Assembly (NCBI GenBank): GCA_020344335.1
Contig: CP070821.1
Span: 70,040-117,319, forward strand
From: Gammaproteobacteria bacterium
Lineage (GTDB): Bacteria; Pseudomonadota; Gammaproteobacteria; UBA9214
DNA: 47,280 nucleotides
Reading direction: 5' to 3'
The first letter of the stretch is position 1. Every line of letters starts with the position of its first letter. Shown here in pieces: positions 17,427 to 26,684 of this stretch. The notes under the pieces were generated by a model. It was given only the letters and a program-made list of their open reading frames with translations. It searched no databases and was not told the DNA's origin. Made by a program: the position numbers and the translations under genes.

Positions 17427-17759
17427 TCAGTTCTGCGTAGCCGGGCGATCACGTGTACAAAAAACATCACGCATCATGCCGATCAGGAGCAGGGTGCGCG
17501 CGTCACCCACCCTGTAAAAGACGCGGTTGGCATCCTTGCGTGAGGCAAGGATGCCCTTGTCTCGCAGGATGGCCAGGTGCTGGGATATATTGCTCTGCGA
17601 GGTGCCGACACTTTCGACAATATCCTGAACGCTGACTTCCTGATCGCCAAGTGTGCAGAGGATTTTCAGTCGTAACGGGTGCGACATCGCCTTCAGGGAC
17701 CGTGAGGCCCGGTCAATATCTTCTTCCCGCGTAATCAATATTTCGCTGCTGGCTACCAT
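17427..17759 (-). CDS. ArsR-family regulator with BigR/SqrR-like cysteine pair
   Basis: Winged-helix repressor of 110 aa. The recognition helix region is VGTSQSNISQHLAILRDKGILASRKDANRVFYRV. No metal-binding CxC motif of ArsR/SmtB metal sensors is seen. Instead there are exactly two cysteines, Cys35 in helix 2 (RLKILCTLGD) and Cys101 near the C-terminus (DVFCTRD). Their 66-residue spacing equals that of the persulfide-sensing pairs in Xylella BigR (42/108) and Rhodobacter SqrR (41/107). It precedes the membrane rhodanese gene on the same strand. A GGGAG ribosome-binding site lies 7 nt before the ATG. Redox or persulfide sensing is inferred, not shown. Confidence 0.85.
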   Translation of the reverse strand: MVASSEILITREEDIDRASRSLKAMSHPLRLKILCTLGDQEVSVQDIVESVGTSQSNISQHLAILRDKGILASRKDANRVFYRVGDARTLLLIGMMRDVFCTRDRPATQN

Positions 17760-17788
17760 CTGTCTCTCCCTTGAAACTGCTTGATTTT

Positions 17789-17824
17789 GTTTTATGTTAC
17801 TGCATTCATTACTAAAACATTATA
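17789..17824 (-). promoter_or_regulatory. Promoter and possible operator of the ArsR gene
   Basis: On the minus strand a perfect -10 box TATAAT (17819-17824) is followed by a spaced inverted repeat GTTTTA-N18-TAAAAC (17789-17818) across the expected start of transcription, 30-60 nt before the ArsR ATG. The -35 region is weak. An operator over the start site would allow autorepression, as is common in this family. Confidence 0.45.
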
Positions 17825-17950
17825 CAATAATAAACCGTTCGGGATACAGGCCCGTCTCATCCCTGGCCGGTACGTTCTATCCGGGCAAGAGTGCCGTCGT
17901 CAGGGCTGGCCAACTGGATAAGCCCAATACATATATTAGACTCATTCCAG

Positions 17951-19576
17951 ATGAAGGAAGATCAAGGGCAAAAAGTTGTAAAGGGCTCACCTGCACGCCC
18001 CATGGTGCTGGTGATCCTGGATGGCTGGGGTTACAGCGAGGAGTCGCAGCATAATGCCATTGCCGCAGCACGCAAGCCGCTCTGGGATCGCTTGTGGCAG
18101 ACTTGCCCGCATACCCTGATCCGTACTTCCGGCGCCGCGGTCGGGCTGCCAGCGAAGCAAATGGGCAATTCCGAGGTCGGCCATCTGAATCTGGGTGCCG
18201 GGCGGGTGGTTTACCAGGAATTCACACGGGTCAGCCGTGCCATCAAGACCGGCTCATTCTTTACCAACCTTACCCTGACAGATGCCGTCGACCAGGCGAT
18301 CGAAAACGGCAAGGCGCTGCATATCCTCGGGCTACTGTCTCCCGGTGGCGTGCACAGTCATGAGCAACACATCCATGCCATGGTCGACCTCGCTGTGCAA
18401 CGTGGAGCAGACAAGGTCTATCTGCACGCCTTCCTCGATGGTCGTGACACACCGACCCGCAGCGCGAAGACCTCGATCAGACTGATGGAAGCAAAGTTCA
18501 GTGCCCTGGGTAATGGCCGGTTTGCATCCATCATCGGGCGTTACTACGCCATGGATCGTGACCACCGCTGGCCACGCGTCCAGGCCTCCTATGACCTGAT
18601 AACCCAGGGCAAGGCCGAGTTTGCCGCACCGGATGCACTTGCCGCGGTTGAAATGGCATATGCACGCGGTGAAGGTGACGAGTTCGTCAAAGGCACCAGC
18701 ATCGTGCCGCCAGGAACCAGTCCGGTTAGCATGGAAGACGGTGATGTGATCGTGTTCATGAACTACCGTTCCGATCGTGCCCGCCAGATTACGCGGTCGT
18801 TTATCGAGCCGGACTTTAACGGGTTCGAGCGTGAGTACATCCCGAAGCCTGGCAGTTTTGTCAGTCTGACAGAATACAAGGAGGAATTTAATATACCCGT
18901 GGCATTCCCGGCCGAGCGGCTGATAAATGTTTTCGGCGAATACATCTCCACACATGGACTGCGGCAACTCAGGATGGCAGAGACCGAGAAATATGCGCAC
19001 GTCACATTTTTCTTTAATGGCGGCGAGGAAACGCCGTTTGAGGGGGAAGACCGAATCCTCGTGAACTCACCCATGGTGGCAACCTATGACCTGAAACCGG
19101 AAATGAGCGCACCCGAGTTAACAGACAAGCTGGTAGCGGCAATAGAAACCGGCAAGTATGACGTGATCATCTGCAATTATGCCAACCCCGACATGGTAGG
19201 CCATACCGGTAAATTCGATGCCGCGGTCAAGGCCATCGAGGCTGTCGACGCGTGCCTGGACCGGGTAGTCGGTGCCGTACAATCCGTTGGCGGAGAGATG
19301 CTGATTACTGCGGATCATGGCAATGCCGAGTTGATGTTGAATTCAGGTACCGGCCAGACCCATACCGCACATACGACCAATGCCGTGCCGCTGATATACG
19401 TGGGCAGGCCCGCACAAATGGCCGAGCACGGCTCGTTGTGTGATATTGCGCCTAGCATGCTGCACCTGATGGATATGGAGCTGCCGCCGGAGATGACGGG
19501 TACCCCACTGGTGTCTGTTTTGCCGGCTGACGATGAGGTAGTCCAACCGATCACCAGGGCCGAGCTGCATGGATGA
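17951..19576 (+). CDS. gpmI: 2,3-bisphosphoglycerate-independent phosphoglycerate mutase
   Basis: Manganese-dependent glycolytic enzyme interconverting 3- and 2-phosphoglycerate. It carries [10 protein letters not shown] at the N-terminus (first metal ligands), the catalytic-serine motif [23 protein letters not shown], the [11 protein letters not shown] loop and the C-terminal ITADHGNAE with HTTNAVPLI. From the ATG at 17951 it is 541 aa, about 25 residues longer than usual. A GTG at 17891 would extend it further and an internal ATG at 18002 would shorten it; none has a convincing ribosome-binding site. As in E. coli it is followed by envC, here overlapping by 4 nt (ATGA). Confidence 0.95.
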   Translation: MKEDQGQKVVKGSPARPMVLVILDGWGYSEESQHNAIAAARKPLWDRLWQTCPHTLIRTSGAAVGLPAKQMGNSEVGHLNLGAGRVVYQEFTRVSRAIKTGSFFTNLTLTDAVDQAIENGKALHILGLLSPGGVHSHEQHIHAMVDLAVQRGADKVYLHAFLDGRDTPTRSAKTSIRLMEAKFSALGNGRFASIIGRYYAMDRDHRWPRVQASYDLITQGKAEFAAPDALAAVEMAYARGEGDEFVKGTSIVPPGTSPVSMEDGDVIVFMNYRSDRARQITRSFIEPDFNGFEREYIPKPGSFVSLTEYKEEFNIPVAFPAERLINVFGEYISTHGLRQLRMAETEKYAHVTFFFNGGEETPFEGEDRILVNSPMVATYDLKPEMSAPELTDKLVAAIETGKYDVIICNYANPDMVGHTGKFDAAVKAIEAVDACLDRVVGAVQSVGGEMLITADHGNAELMLNSGTGQTHTAHTTNAVPLIYVGRPAQMAEHGSLCDIAPSMLHLMDMELPPEMTGTPLVSVLPADDEVVQPITRAELHG

Positions 19577-20835
19577 ACCGCTCTCCAGGGCATGCCTGCA
19601 AATATTCACGATTCAGACCTTTCTGTCATAAAGTGAGCCACCTGTTTTCGTGTACAGGTTTCCGGCTGCCGGCAGCCATTCTTTTGCCAGCTGTTCTTGC
19701 TGTTGCCCATATACCTGTGCTTAGCGCAGACCAGGCGGCAGCGAAAGCCGCGGAGCTGAAACAAATACGTGCGCGTATTTCAGGACTCAGGAAAGAACTT
19801 GATGCGATGCACGGCAAGCGCAGCAAACTGCAGACACAGCTTGAAAAAACGGAAAAGGAAATTGGCACTATTACGGTGGAGTTGCACCGGCTGAAGCAGA
19901 AAACAGATGCTTCACAACGGCAGCTGGAGGAACTTGCTTCCAGGAAACAGGCACGACGCAATGATCTGCAGCGCATGCAGGCTGCACTGGCAAACGACAT
20001 TCGTACAGCCTATGCCATGGGACAACAGGAACGCGTAAAGCTGTTACTCAACCAGGAAGATCCGGCCGTTGTCGGTCGCATGTTGTCATACCAGCGCTAC
20101 CTCGCCAATGCGCGCAGCGTGCGTCTGCATGATCTGCAGGTGCTTCTGAATGAGATTACGGATCTTGAGAGTGCTGTGGCTGATAAGCAGGCTGATCTGG
20201 AACAACTGCGGGCCGGAAAGCAGGATGTCGTACACCGGCTGGAACGGAAACAGGCCAGGCGTAAATCGGTACTTGCAGGCCTGCATAAGGACCTGGAGAA
20301 AAAATCCGGTCAGTTGACTGCACTGCAGGGTGATGAGCAGCGCTTGCAGCAACTGCTCCAGTCACTGCAGCAGGCACTCAGGGATATCCCGCCGACAGCA
20401 GGCAAATTCCAGTCACTGCAATCTGTAAAAGGCAGTTTGGCATGGCCCGTAACAGGCCGTATACAGACACCTTACGGCGCGCGCCTCGGCAAAGGGAAAC
20501 CGAATACCCGCGGTATACTCCTCAGCGCGCCTGAAGGAACGGAAGTACATGCCATACACAAGGGGCGGGTTGTTTTTTCCGACTGGCTGCGCGGCTTCGG
20601 TCTGCTGCTGATTATCGAACATGGTGACGGATACATGTCCCTCTATGGTCATAACCAGGGCCTCCTCAGGCAGACAGGTGACTGGGTGGAAAACGGTGAA
20701 GTGGTTGCGATAGTCGGCAATAGTGGCGGTGGACGGCGTGCCGGCCTGTACCTCGAATTGCGCAAGAATGGCCGACCGGTAAATCCGGGACCCTGGTTTT
20801 CCGGTAAGCCGTCAGCACAGCGGGCGGGTCGCTGA
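19573..20835 (+). CDS. envC: Murein hydrolase activator EnvC
   Basis: Periplasmic LytM-domain protein that activates amidases AmiA/AmiB at the division septum. After a signal segment (hydrophobic about residues 32-50) comes a long coiled coil (about 55-255), then a degenerate M23 domain (about 290-415). The zinc ligands of active M23 peptidases are lost: the first His position reads NTRGILL, and the HxH motif is replaced by GLYLELRK. This is also the case in E. coli EnvC and indicates an activator rather than an enzyme. The gene overlaps gpmI by ATGA and precedes ctpA, as in other gammaproteobacteria. Confidence 0.93.
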   Translation: MNRSPGHACKYSRFRPFCHKVSHLFSCTGFRLPAAILLPAVLAVAHIPVLSADQAAAKAAELKQIRARISGLRKELDAMHGKRSKLQTQLEKTEKEIGTITVELHRLKQKTDASQRQLEELASRKQARRNDLQRMQAALANDIRTAYAMGQQERVKLLLNQEDPAVVGRMLSYQRYLANARSVRLHDLQVLLNEITDLESAVADKQADLEQLRAGKQDVVHRLERKQARRKSVLAGLHKDLEKKSGQLTALQGDEQRLQQLLQSLQQALRDIPPTAGKFQSLQSVKGSLAWPVTGRIQTPYGARLGKGKPNTRGILLSAPEGTEVHAIHKGRVVFSDWLRGFGLLLIIEHGDGYMSLYGHNQGLLRQTGDWVENGEVVAIVGNSGGGRRAGLYLELRKNGRPVNPGPWFSGKPSAQRAGR

Positions 20836-21044
20836 TCAAGGGAGCGATTACCCGGATGAATCTTTCCACACGTCAGGGGTCCTATAGACAGCAGTAGCCG
20901 GAATTCTGACTGTAACCAAAGCTTTTTCAAGACCAGCCGATACCGCTGTAGCTGGCCCTGTGATATGGTGCTCTATCCAGACGACAAGGTATTTGCCGCA
21001 AACGAAGATCGACGCGGCCGGTTAACTGCACTATGGAATCGAAC

Positions 21045-22364
21045 ATGAATGCGAGAACCCAGAACTACCTGTTATTGATGACCGGCCTCATACTGGGAGT
21101 GCTGGTCTCGATAGGCCATGGTGTGTTCGCTGAACGTGAAACCTCACAGGCTACCCTCCCGGTAGAGGAATTGCGCACCTTCAGTGATGTTTTCGGTCGT
21201 ATCAAGAACGATTATGTCGAGTCCGTCGAGGACAAGGACCTGCTGGAGAATGCCATTCGCGGAATGCTAACCGGGCTGGACCCGCATTCCGCCTACCTTG
21301 ATGAAGAACAGTTCAAGGAACTCCAGGTCGGGACCACAGGCCAGTTTGGCGGGCTGGGAATCGAGGTCGGAATGGAGGACGGCTTCGTAAAGGTCATTGC
21401 GCCGATTGATGACACGCCGGCACAGCGCGCCGGTGTCAAGGCCGGTGACCTGGTGATCCGCCTGGATGATACCCCGGTCAAGGGCATGACCCTGAATGAG
21501 GCCGTCAAGATCATGCGCGGTAAACCCGGCACGGATATCCAGCTGACAATTGTACGCGAGGGCCTAGATAAACCCCTGCAGATCACCATCACGCGCGACA
21601 TCATCAAGGTCAAGAGCGTCAAACACCGTCTGCTGGAACCGGGCTATGGTTATTTGCGGATTTCACAATTCCAGTCCAAGACCGCCGACTACCTCATGGA
21701 TGCCATGGACGATCTCAGGAAAGAAAATGACGGGGCGCTGAAGGGTTTGATACTCGACCTGAGAAACAACCCGGGCGGTGTACTCAATGGGGCCGTCGCT
21801 GTGTCGGATGCATTCCTGGAGAAGGGCCTGATTGTCTATACCGAAGGGCGCCTGCCGAATTCCAGTCTGCGCTTCAATGCCACGCCGGACGATGTGGCGA
21901 ATGGGGCACCGATGGTCGTGCTGGTAAACCAGGGTTCTGCATCTGCCTCGGAGATCGTTGCGGGCGCGCTGCAGGACCACAAGCGTGCCATCATTATTGG
22001 TGCGCGCACCTTCGGCAAGGGTTCGGTACAAACAATATTGCCCCTGACTGGCGGTACTGCACTAAAACTGACGACTGCGCGTTACTACACGCCGTCCGGT
22101 CATTCCATCCAGGCGGAAGGTATTATTCCGGATATCGAGCTGGAACCCCTGAAATTATCCTCGGTTGAGCAAAGCATCGACCCGCTGAGCGAGGCCGACC
22201 TCTCGGGGCACCTGGAAAACGGCAACAAGAGAAAACCCGGCAAGGGCACGCAGGAAAAGCAGGACAAGAGTGATACCGAGTCACCGATACGTAACGACTA
22301 CCAGTTATATGAAGCACTCAACATGCTCAAGGGCATGGCCATCCTGCAGGAACGTATGCAATAA
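21045..22364 (+). CDS. ctpA: Carboxyl-terminal processing protease (S41 family)
   Basis: Periplasmic, membrane-anchored serine protease that trims protein C-termini. An N-terminal hydrophobic segment (NYLLLMTGLILGVLVSIGHG) is followed by a PDZ domain (GGLGIEVGMEDG... to about residue 185) and the S41 core. Numbered from the alternative ATG at 21033, the catalytic Ser304 lies in NQGSASASEIVAG and the general base Lys329 in FGKGSVQT, a 25-residue spacing as in plant D1 protease. The C-terminal tail is charged. I prefer the ATG at 21045, which has GGAA upstream. The 197 bp between envC and this gene hold nothing recognisable. Confidence 0.95.
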   Translation: MNARTQNYLLLMTGLILGVLVSIGHGVFAERETSQATLPVEELRTFSDVFGRIKNDYVESVEDKDLLENAIRGMLTGLDPHSAYLDEEQFKELQVGTTGQFGGLGIEVGMEDGFVKVIAPIDDTPAQRAGVKAGDLVIRLDDTPVKGMTLNEAVKIMRGKPGTDIQLTIVREGLDKPLQITITRDIIKVKSVKHRLLEPGYGYLRISQFQSKTADYLMDAMDDLRKENDGALKGLILDLRNNPGGVLNGAVAVSDAFLEKGLIVYTEGRLPNSSLRFNATPDDVANGAPMVVLVNQGSASASEIVAGALQDHKRAIIIGARTFGKGSVQTILPLTGGTALKLTTARYYTPSGHSIQAEGIIPDIELEPLKLSSVEQSIDPLSEADLSGHLENGNKRKPGKGTQEKQDKSDTESPIRNDYQLYEALNMLKGMAILQERMQ

Positions 22365-22423
22365 ATAGGGATTCCCTGGAGCGGCGTGAGTCACGGTTTT
22401 TCCCTGCGGCGCACCGGATTGTC

Positions 22424-23254
22424 GTGGTTGTTGCCGGTAGTGGCCGGCATGGCATGGCATGGTCGGCGACTACCGTTGCAGAACGCATCACGGATAACAA
22501 CAATACGCTGATCCGTCCGAGTATTGCGCTGATCATTGATGACCTGGGGGACCAGCACATACCGGGGCATCAGGCAGTTGCGCTGCCCGGACCGGTTGCC
22601 TGTGCGTTCCTGCCCTTCGGTCATTACACCCGTAAGCTGGCGCGCCAGGCCCATTCCCGCGGCAAGGAGGTTATGCTGCACCTGCCGATGCTGTCTGTTG
22701 CCGATGATCCTGCGGATTTGAACGGAATCGTGCTCGACATGACGCAACAGCAGCTCAAACGAACACTGCAGACGGTACTTGCTGCCGTTCCCCATGTCAG
22801 TGGCGTCAATAATCATCGCGGCAGCCTGATTACCCGTCATCCCGGCCACATGACATGGCTGATGCAGTCTATCCGGGAGCACGGAGACCTGTTCTTTGTC
22901 GACAGCCGCACCACTGCTGCCACGGTTGCCTTGAGGATTGCGGCGGAATACGGCATACCAAGCATCGAACGCAAGGTGTTCCTGGATACTGACCGCCAGC
23001 CGGATGCCGTACTGGCACAATTCAGGCGCCTGGTCGATATTGCAAGGCGCGACGGGACCGCACTCGCAATCGGGCATCCCTACCCGGAGACTCTCGGTGT
23101 ACTGTCACAGGAACTTGCCCGGCTTGATGACTACAATGTAGATATGGTTTCCGTAAAGCGTCTGATCGAGATCACCACCGGGAGCAAACAACCATGGCGA
23201 ATGTCCTCGTACCCCTCGCGCAGGGATGTGAAGAGCTTGAAGCCGTTACCATAG
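22424..23254 (+). CDS. yibQ: Divergent polysaccharide deacetylase (YibQ-like), frame-disrupted at the 5' end
   Basis: Periplasmic-type divergent polysaccharide deacetylase of unknown substrate, conserved next to envC/ctpA. The catalytic-type motifs are intact: SIALIIDDLG, MLHLPM, VNNHRGS, FFVDSRT and AIGHPYPET. In this frame no signal peptide is present. The frame begins at an unsupported GTG (22424). A better start, GTG 22386 with GGAG 4 nt upstream, opens another frame encoding a typical signal peptide, but that frame stops at 22511. The two frames are offset by a (GGCAT)3 repeat; one unit less would fuse them. The 3' end overlaps the next gene by 61 bp. As written, the gene is probably not exported or not expressed. 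Confidence 0.85.
   Translation: MVVAGSGRHGMAWSATTVAERITDNNNTLIRPSIALIIDDLGDQHIPGHQAVALPGPVACAFLPFGHYTRKLARQAHSRGKEVMLHLPMLSVADDPADLNGIVLDMTQQQLKRTLQTVLAAVPHVSGVNNHRGSLITRHPGHMTWLMQSIREHGDLFFVDSRTTAATVALRIAAEYGIPSIERKVFLDTDRQPDAVLAQFRRLVDIARRDGTALAIGHPYPETLGVLSQELARLDDYNVDMVSVKRLIEITTGSKQPWRMSSYPSRRDVKSLKPLP
22446..22460 (+). repeat. (GGCAT)3 pentanucleotide repeat at the yibQ frame break
   Basis: Three tandem GGCAT units lie at the junction between the signal-peptide frame (22386-22511) and the deacetylase frame. A change of one 5-bp unit shifts the frame. With two units the product reads ...VVAGMAWSATTVAE, a normal signal-peptide cleavage region leading into the catalytic domain. Confidence 0.9.
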
Positions 23255-23748
23255 TCGACCTGCTGCGACGTGCAAGGATTACCGTAGTTACTGCTGGCCT
23301 GGACGAGCGGCCGGTAACCGCATCGCGCGGGACGGTTCTGGTTCCCGATATGACACTGGATGAAGCACTTGTACAGAACTACGACATGGTAGTGCTGCCG
23401 GGTGGCTTGCCGGGCGCGGATCACCTGGATAATGACACGCGTGTAACCGGTCTGCTGAAACAAATGGCTGCGGACGGAAAATATACAGCTGCCATTTGCG
23501 CAGCACCGAAAGTGCTGGCGAGCAGCGGCCTGCTGGACGGCAAGCGCGCGACCAGTTATCCGGGGGCATTGCAGCCGGAGAGTGTCCCCGGAATGGATTA
23601 TGTCGATAAGAGCGTCGTTACAGATGACAAGGTGATCACCTCGCGCGGGCCCGGTACGGCCATGGATTTTGCCCTGCAGCTCATCGATGTGCTTGCCGGC
23701 ACCGACAGGCGTAACGAGGTCGAGGCCGGCCTGTTGCGTGACGGATAA
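23194..23748 (+). CDS. DJ-1/PfpI family protein (YajL-like)
   Basis: Cytosolic 184-aa protein of the DJ-1 superfamily, whose members act in oxidative and carbonyl stress protection (glyoxalase or chaperone activities are proposed). The reactive cysteine is Cys102 in AAICAAPKVL, with the supporting acidic residue Glu16 in GCEELEAV. Both match DJ-1 Cys106/Glu18. The family strand MVVLPGGLPGADHL is present. It starts inside the 3' end of yibQ (61-bp overlap) with GGGAG 9 nt upstream, so it may be translated together with it. The following 190 bp to the convergent ubiB contain no gene. Confidence 0.92.
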   Translation: MANVLVPLAQGCEELEAVTIVDLLRRARITVVTAGLDERPVTASRGTVLVPDMTLDEALVQNYDMVVLPGGLPGADHLDNDTRVTGLLKQMAADGKYTAAICAAPKVLASSGLLDGKRATSYPGALQPESVPGMDYVDKSVVTDDKVITSRGPGTAMDFALQLIDVLAGTDRRNEVEAGLLRDG

Positions 23749-23852
23749 CGGGATTGTCACTGCAGAATTGCAGCCCTGCACCAGGAACCCGAGAGCGGGA
23801 ACCGGGCGGTAGCCTGGCCTGGGTCATGCAGGAGGATAACGTTCCTGCCGCT

Positions 23853-23867
23853 TGCATAAGTTATGCA
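23853..23867. repeat. Perfect palindrome in the gap between convergent genes
   Basis: TGCATAAGTTATGCA is a perfect 7+1+7 dyad in the 190-bp space between the DJ-1 gene and the 3' end of ubiB. No T-run follows. It could be a short terminator-like hairpin or a chance palindrome. Confidence 0.4.
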
Positions 23868-23938
23868 GGGAGTTTCGTGTGACAAGTGCGGGCAGGAAGC
23901 CGGGAGCGCTTATCCTGCACTGCCGCAGCTACGGTAGC

Positions 23939-25600
23939 TCAGGTACTGCTGTCGTCGGTCGTGCTGAATAGCAGCACCAGTACGCCCGTTGCTCCCAAAA
24001 GCCAGGACAGCAGCGGGGCGCCGAACACCATGGCCGGTGCATACCCGTCCAGGCCGTAGACCACCGCTGCGCTGATAAGCAGGCCAGTGCCGATGACGGA
24101 GCCCACCGTGCGGCGGTTGGCCCTCCTTACCTCGTGACGCAGTTTTTTTATCTCGGTTTCGGTGTGCAGCATCCGCAATCTGCCGCTTGTCGCCTGTTCG
24201 AGGAAGGTATGTGCCAGTACCGGAATATCCGGCATGGTATCACTCCAGGCCGGGATGCTGTTCTTCAGGTTGCGGATCAGTGCACGGGTACCGATCTGTT
24301 CACTCATGGTACGTTCCAGGAACGGTTTTGCGGTTTTCCATAAATCGAGGTCGGGATTCAGTTGTCTTCCCAGGCCCTCGATATTCAGCAGGGTTTTCTG
24401 CAGCAGTACCAGCTGCGGCTGGACCACCATGTCGAAGCGGCGTGCTGTCTGGAACAGCCGCAGCAGTACATTACCGAATGAAATCTCCTTCAGCGGCTTT
24501 TCGAAAATCGGTTCGCACACTGTGCGGATGGCCGATTCGAATTCATCGACGCGCGTCCCGCTCGGTACCCATTCCGACTCAACATGCAGCTCGGCGACGC
24601 GCCGGTAATCGCGCCGGAAAAAGGCCAGGAAATTCTCCGCGAGATAGCGCTGGTCAACAGGATTCAGTGTACCCATGATGCCGAAATCGACAGCCATGTA
24701 GAGTCCATCCGGTGCAACGAAGATATTGCCGGGGTGCATGTCCGCATGAAAAAAATTGTGCTGGAATACCTGGGTAAAGAAAATTTCTACGCCGTGTTCC
24801 GAGAGGGTCTGCAGGTCAACACCATGTTCCCTGAGCGCGCTGATGTTGCTGATCGGGATTCCGGAAATACGCTCCATGACCATGACGCCTGGCCGGCAAT
24901 AGGGCCAGTAAACTTCCGGGACATACAGCAGATCGGATCCCTTGAAGTTACGTCTGAGCTGAGATGCATTCGCGGCCTCGCGCAGCAGGTCGAGCTCGTC
25001 ATAGAGGATCTTTTCGAATTCCGCGATTACCTCGCACGGTCGCAGTCGGCGACCATCCTTCCAGTAGCGCTCTGCCAGCATGGCGACAGTGCGCAGCAGG
25101 CTGACATCCCGTTTTATGTATTTATGTATATTGGGGCGCAGCACCTTGACGACTACCTCGGTCCCATCCTGCAGTTGCGCGGCATGTACCTGGGCAATTG
25201 ATGCCGAGGCCAGCGGTGTTTCATCAAATGTCTGGAATACGCTGTCGACCGGCTCGTCATAGACCTGTTCGATCTGGGACTTGGCCTGCGCGCCGGGAAA
25301 TGGCGGGACACGGTCCTGCAGGCGCGCCAGCTCCTCGGCGACGTCATCCGGCAGCAGGTCCTGCCGGGTCGAGAGAATCTGGCCAAACTTGACATAAATC
25401 GGCCCCAGGTCTTCCAGTGCCTTGCGTATGCGCACGGCACGGGGTTCCCGCTTGCGTGGCAGCCAGTTCCAGGGAGCAAGGTAGTACAGGATACGGAAGG
25501 GACGGAACAGGTGGGTTGCGAGAATGATCTCGTCGAGACCATGGCGCACCAGCACAAAATTGATATGTACCAGCCGGACGATTTGTGCCGATCGTATCAT
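23939..25600 (-). CDS. ubiB: Ubiquinone biosynthesis kinase-like protein UbiB
   Basis: Atypical protein-kinase-like (ABC1/ADCK family) ATPase needed for ubiquinone synthesis, tethered to the inner membrane. The diagnostic KxGQ motif is present (KFGQILSTRQDLLP), with the nucleotide-site blocks ASIAQVHAAQL, FFHADMHPGNIFV and AVDFGIMG. Two C-terminal hydrophobic segments (TVGSVIGTGLLISAAVVY and FGAPLLSWLLGATGVLVLLF) form the membrane anchor. Length 553 aa is typical. Its ATG shares one base with the ubiJ stop (TAATG), so the two are translationally coupled. Confidence 0.96.
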   Translation of the reverse strand: MIRSAQIVRLVHINFVLVRHGLDEIILATHLFRPFRILYYLAPWNWLPRKREPRAVRIRKALEDLGPIYVKFGQILSTRQDLLPDDVAEELARLQDRVPPFPGAQAKSQIEQVYDEPVDSVFQTFDETPLASASIAQVHAAQLQDGTEVVVKVLRPNIHKYIKRDVSLLRTVAMLAERYWKDGRRLRPCEVIAEFEKILYDELDLLREAANASQLRRNFKGSDLLYVPEVYWPYCRPGVMVMERISGIPISNISALREHGVDLQTLSEHGVEIFFTQVFQHNFFHADMHPGNIFVAPDGLYMAVDFGIMGTLNPVDQRYLAENFLAFFRRDYRRVAELHVESEWVPSGTRVDEFESAIRTVCEPIFEKPLKEISFGNVLLRLFQTARRFDMVVQPQLVLLQKTLLNIEGLGRQLNPDLDLWKTAKPFLERTMSEQIGTRALIRNLKNSIPAWSDTMPDIPVLAHTFLEQATSGRLRMLHTETEIKKLRHEVRRANRRTVGSVIGTGLLISAAVVYGLDGYAPAMVFGAPLLSWLLGATGVLVLLFSTTDDSST

Positions 25601-26214
25601 TACACGTCCAGTGGAGCCTGCAGGCGCCGGATACGCGCCTCAAGGCGCTCCACATCCATCCGCAGCCGGTCAACATCACCAATGAAGTTTTCGATCTCTA
25701 TATGTGTCGGCGCTACGCGCAGTTCTTCCTGCAGGTATTCGCCCAGGTTCTGTGTCAGCGTGTTGTGTCCCTGGCGTAACCAGTTGCCTGCGGACCGTGC
25801 TGCATTGCCAAACTGGTGGGCAACAATATCTCCGGTTAGACCCGCCAGCTGTTCCTCCCAGTCGATATCGAGTTCATCCAGCACGGCCTTGAAGGCCTGG
25901 CCGGTCTCGACATCGCCGCTAATGCTTACATCACCGGAAAACAGTGTGGCTGCCGAGTCCTCACCGAGCCCCAGTCGGGCAAAACCCAGCGGTGTGCCGC
26001 ACAACGTCGTGTCCGGTTCCGTTACCGGGTCCTGCAGCACGGCGATTCGCCCTGCCTTGATCTGCAGGCAGATCACCAGGCCAAAGCCACGCAGTTCCAG
26101 GGCAATGGTGCGGCCATCGAGAGGCTCCAGCCGCGTGTGCGCATCCGGATCCATTGCAAGGTAGCGGTTGAACGCCGACTCAAGGTTCCTCGCAAGCATG
26201 GCCGGCACCTTCAT
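25600..26214 (-). CDS. ubiJ: Ubiquinone biosynthesis accessory factor UbiJ (SCP2 domain)
   Basis: Lipid-binding accessory protein of the soluble ubiquinone biosynthesis complex. The 204-aa product has the N-terminal SCP2 domain (LALELRG-type beta sheet, about 15-110) and a C-terminal amphipathic/coiled region (DVDRLRMDVERLEARIRRL). The open frame runs further upstream to 26526, but the ATG at 26214 gives the usual UbiJ length and overlaps the RDD gene stop by 4 nt, so it is the likely start. Part of the ubiE-RDD-ubiJ-ubiB run. Confidence 0.9.
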   Translation of the reverse strand: MKVPAMLARNLESAFNRYLAMDPDAHTRLEPLDGRTIALELRGFGLVICLQIKAGRIAVLQDPVTEPDTTLCGTPLGFARLGLGEDSAATLFSGDVSISGDVETGQAFKAVLDELDIDWEEQLAGLTGDIVAHQFGNAARSAGNWLRQGHNTLTQNLGEYLQEELRVAPTHIEIENFIGDVDRLRMDVERLEARIRRLQAPLDV

Positions 26215-26684
26215 GATACGTTCCTTGCCAGCTCGGTGAGCGACTTGAGAGCATCGTCGTCGCGAATGACAACGGCGCCAGCGATCTTGTCGTGCCAGCC
26301 CTGCTTGCGCTTGTCCCAGAAAATCCAGGCCAGCCCGAGAAAGGCCGGCAGTATGGCAAGCAGTGTACCCAGCGTGCGTTTCACTGACTGATAAAGGCTG
26401 ATAGCACCGCCGGTACTGGCATCTACCAGCAGGCAGTCCATCAAGTGTAACCCGGGCGTTCCCATGAGTTCTGCATCCAGCACGATTTTCAGCAGTACGG
26501 CAATGGTCAATATGCCGGTCACCCACACGCTGACAAAACGTTCACTCCACTCGGGCGTTTCCTGTGACATCGTAATCCAGGCAAGGAATCCGAAACCTAG
26601 GATGGAGGCAACCAGGAACAGGTCAATAAGCAATGCACCAAGGCGGCGCCAGGCTCCTGCATACTGGTATTCTCGATGATTCAA
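26211..26684 (-). CDS. RDD family membrane protein
   Basis: Small (157 aa) inner-membrane protein of the RDD family with three hydrophobic segments (about 13-37, 48-67 and 104-122). It has the family-type Arg and Asp in the first helix region ([13 protein letters not shown]) and [13 protein letters not shown] after the second. Function is unknown for most RDD proteins; some are linked to ion or osmotic balance. It starts at a TTG overlapping the ubiE stop (TTGA) and ends overlapping the ubiJ start (ATGA). It is thus embedded between two ubiquinone genes that are adjacent in E. coli. Confidence 0.88.
   Translation of the reverse strand: MNHREYQYAGAWRRLGALLIDLFLVASILGFGFLAWITMSQETPEWSERFVSVWVTGILTIAVLLKIVLDAELMGTPGLHLMDCLLVDASTGGAISLYQSVKRTLGTLLAILPAFLGLAWIFWDKRKQGWHDKIAGAVVIRDDDALKSLTELARNVS

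Noticed and set aside
20440..20835. EnvC LytM domain as an active M23 endopeptidase
   Set aside because: The zinc-ligand positions are substituted as in E. coli EnvC, so an activator role is the better reading.
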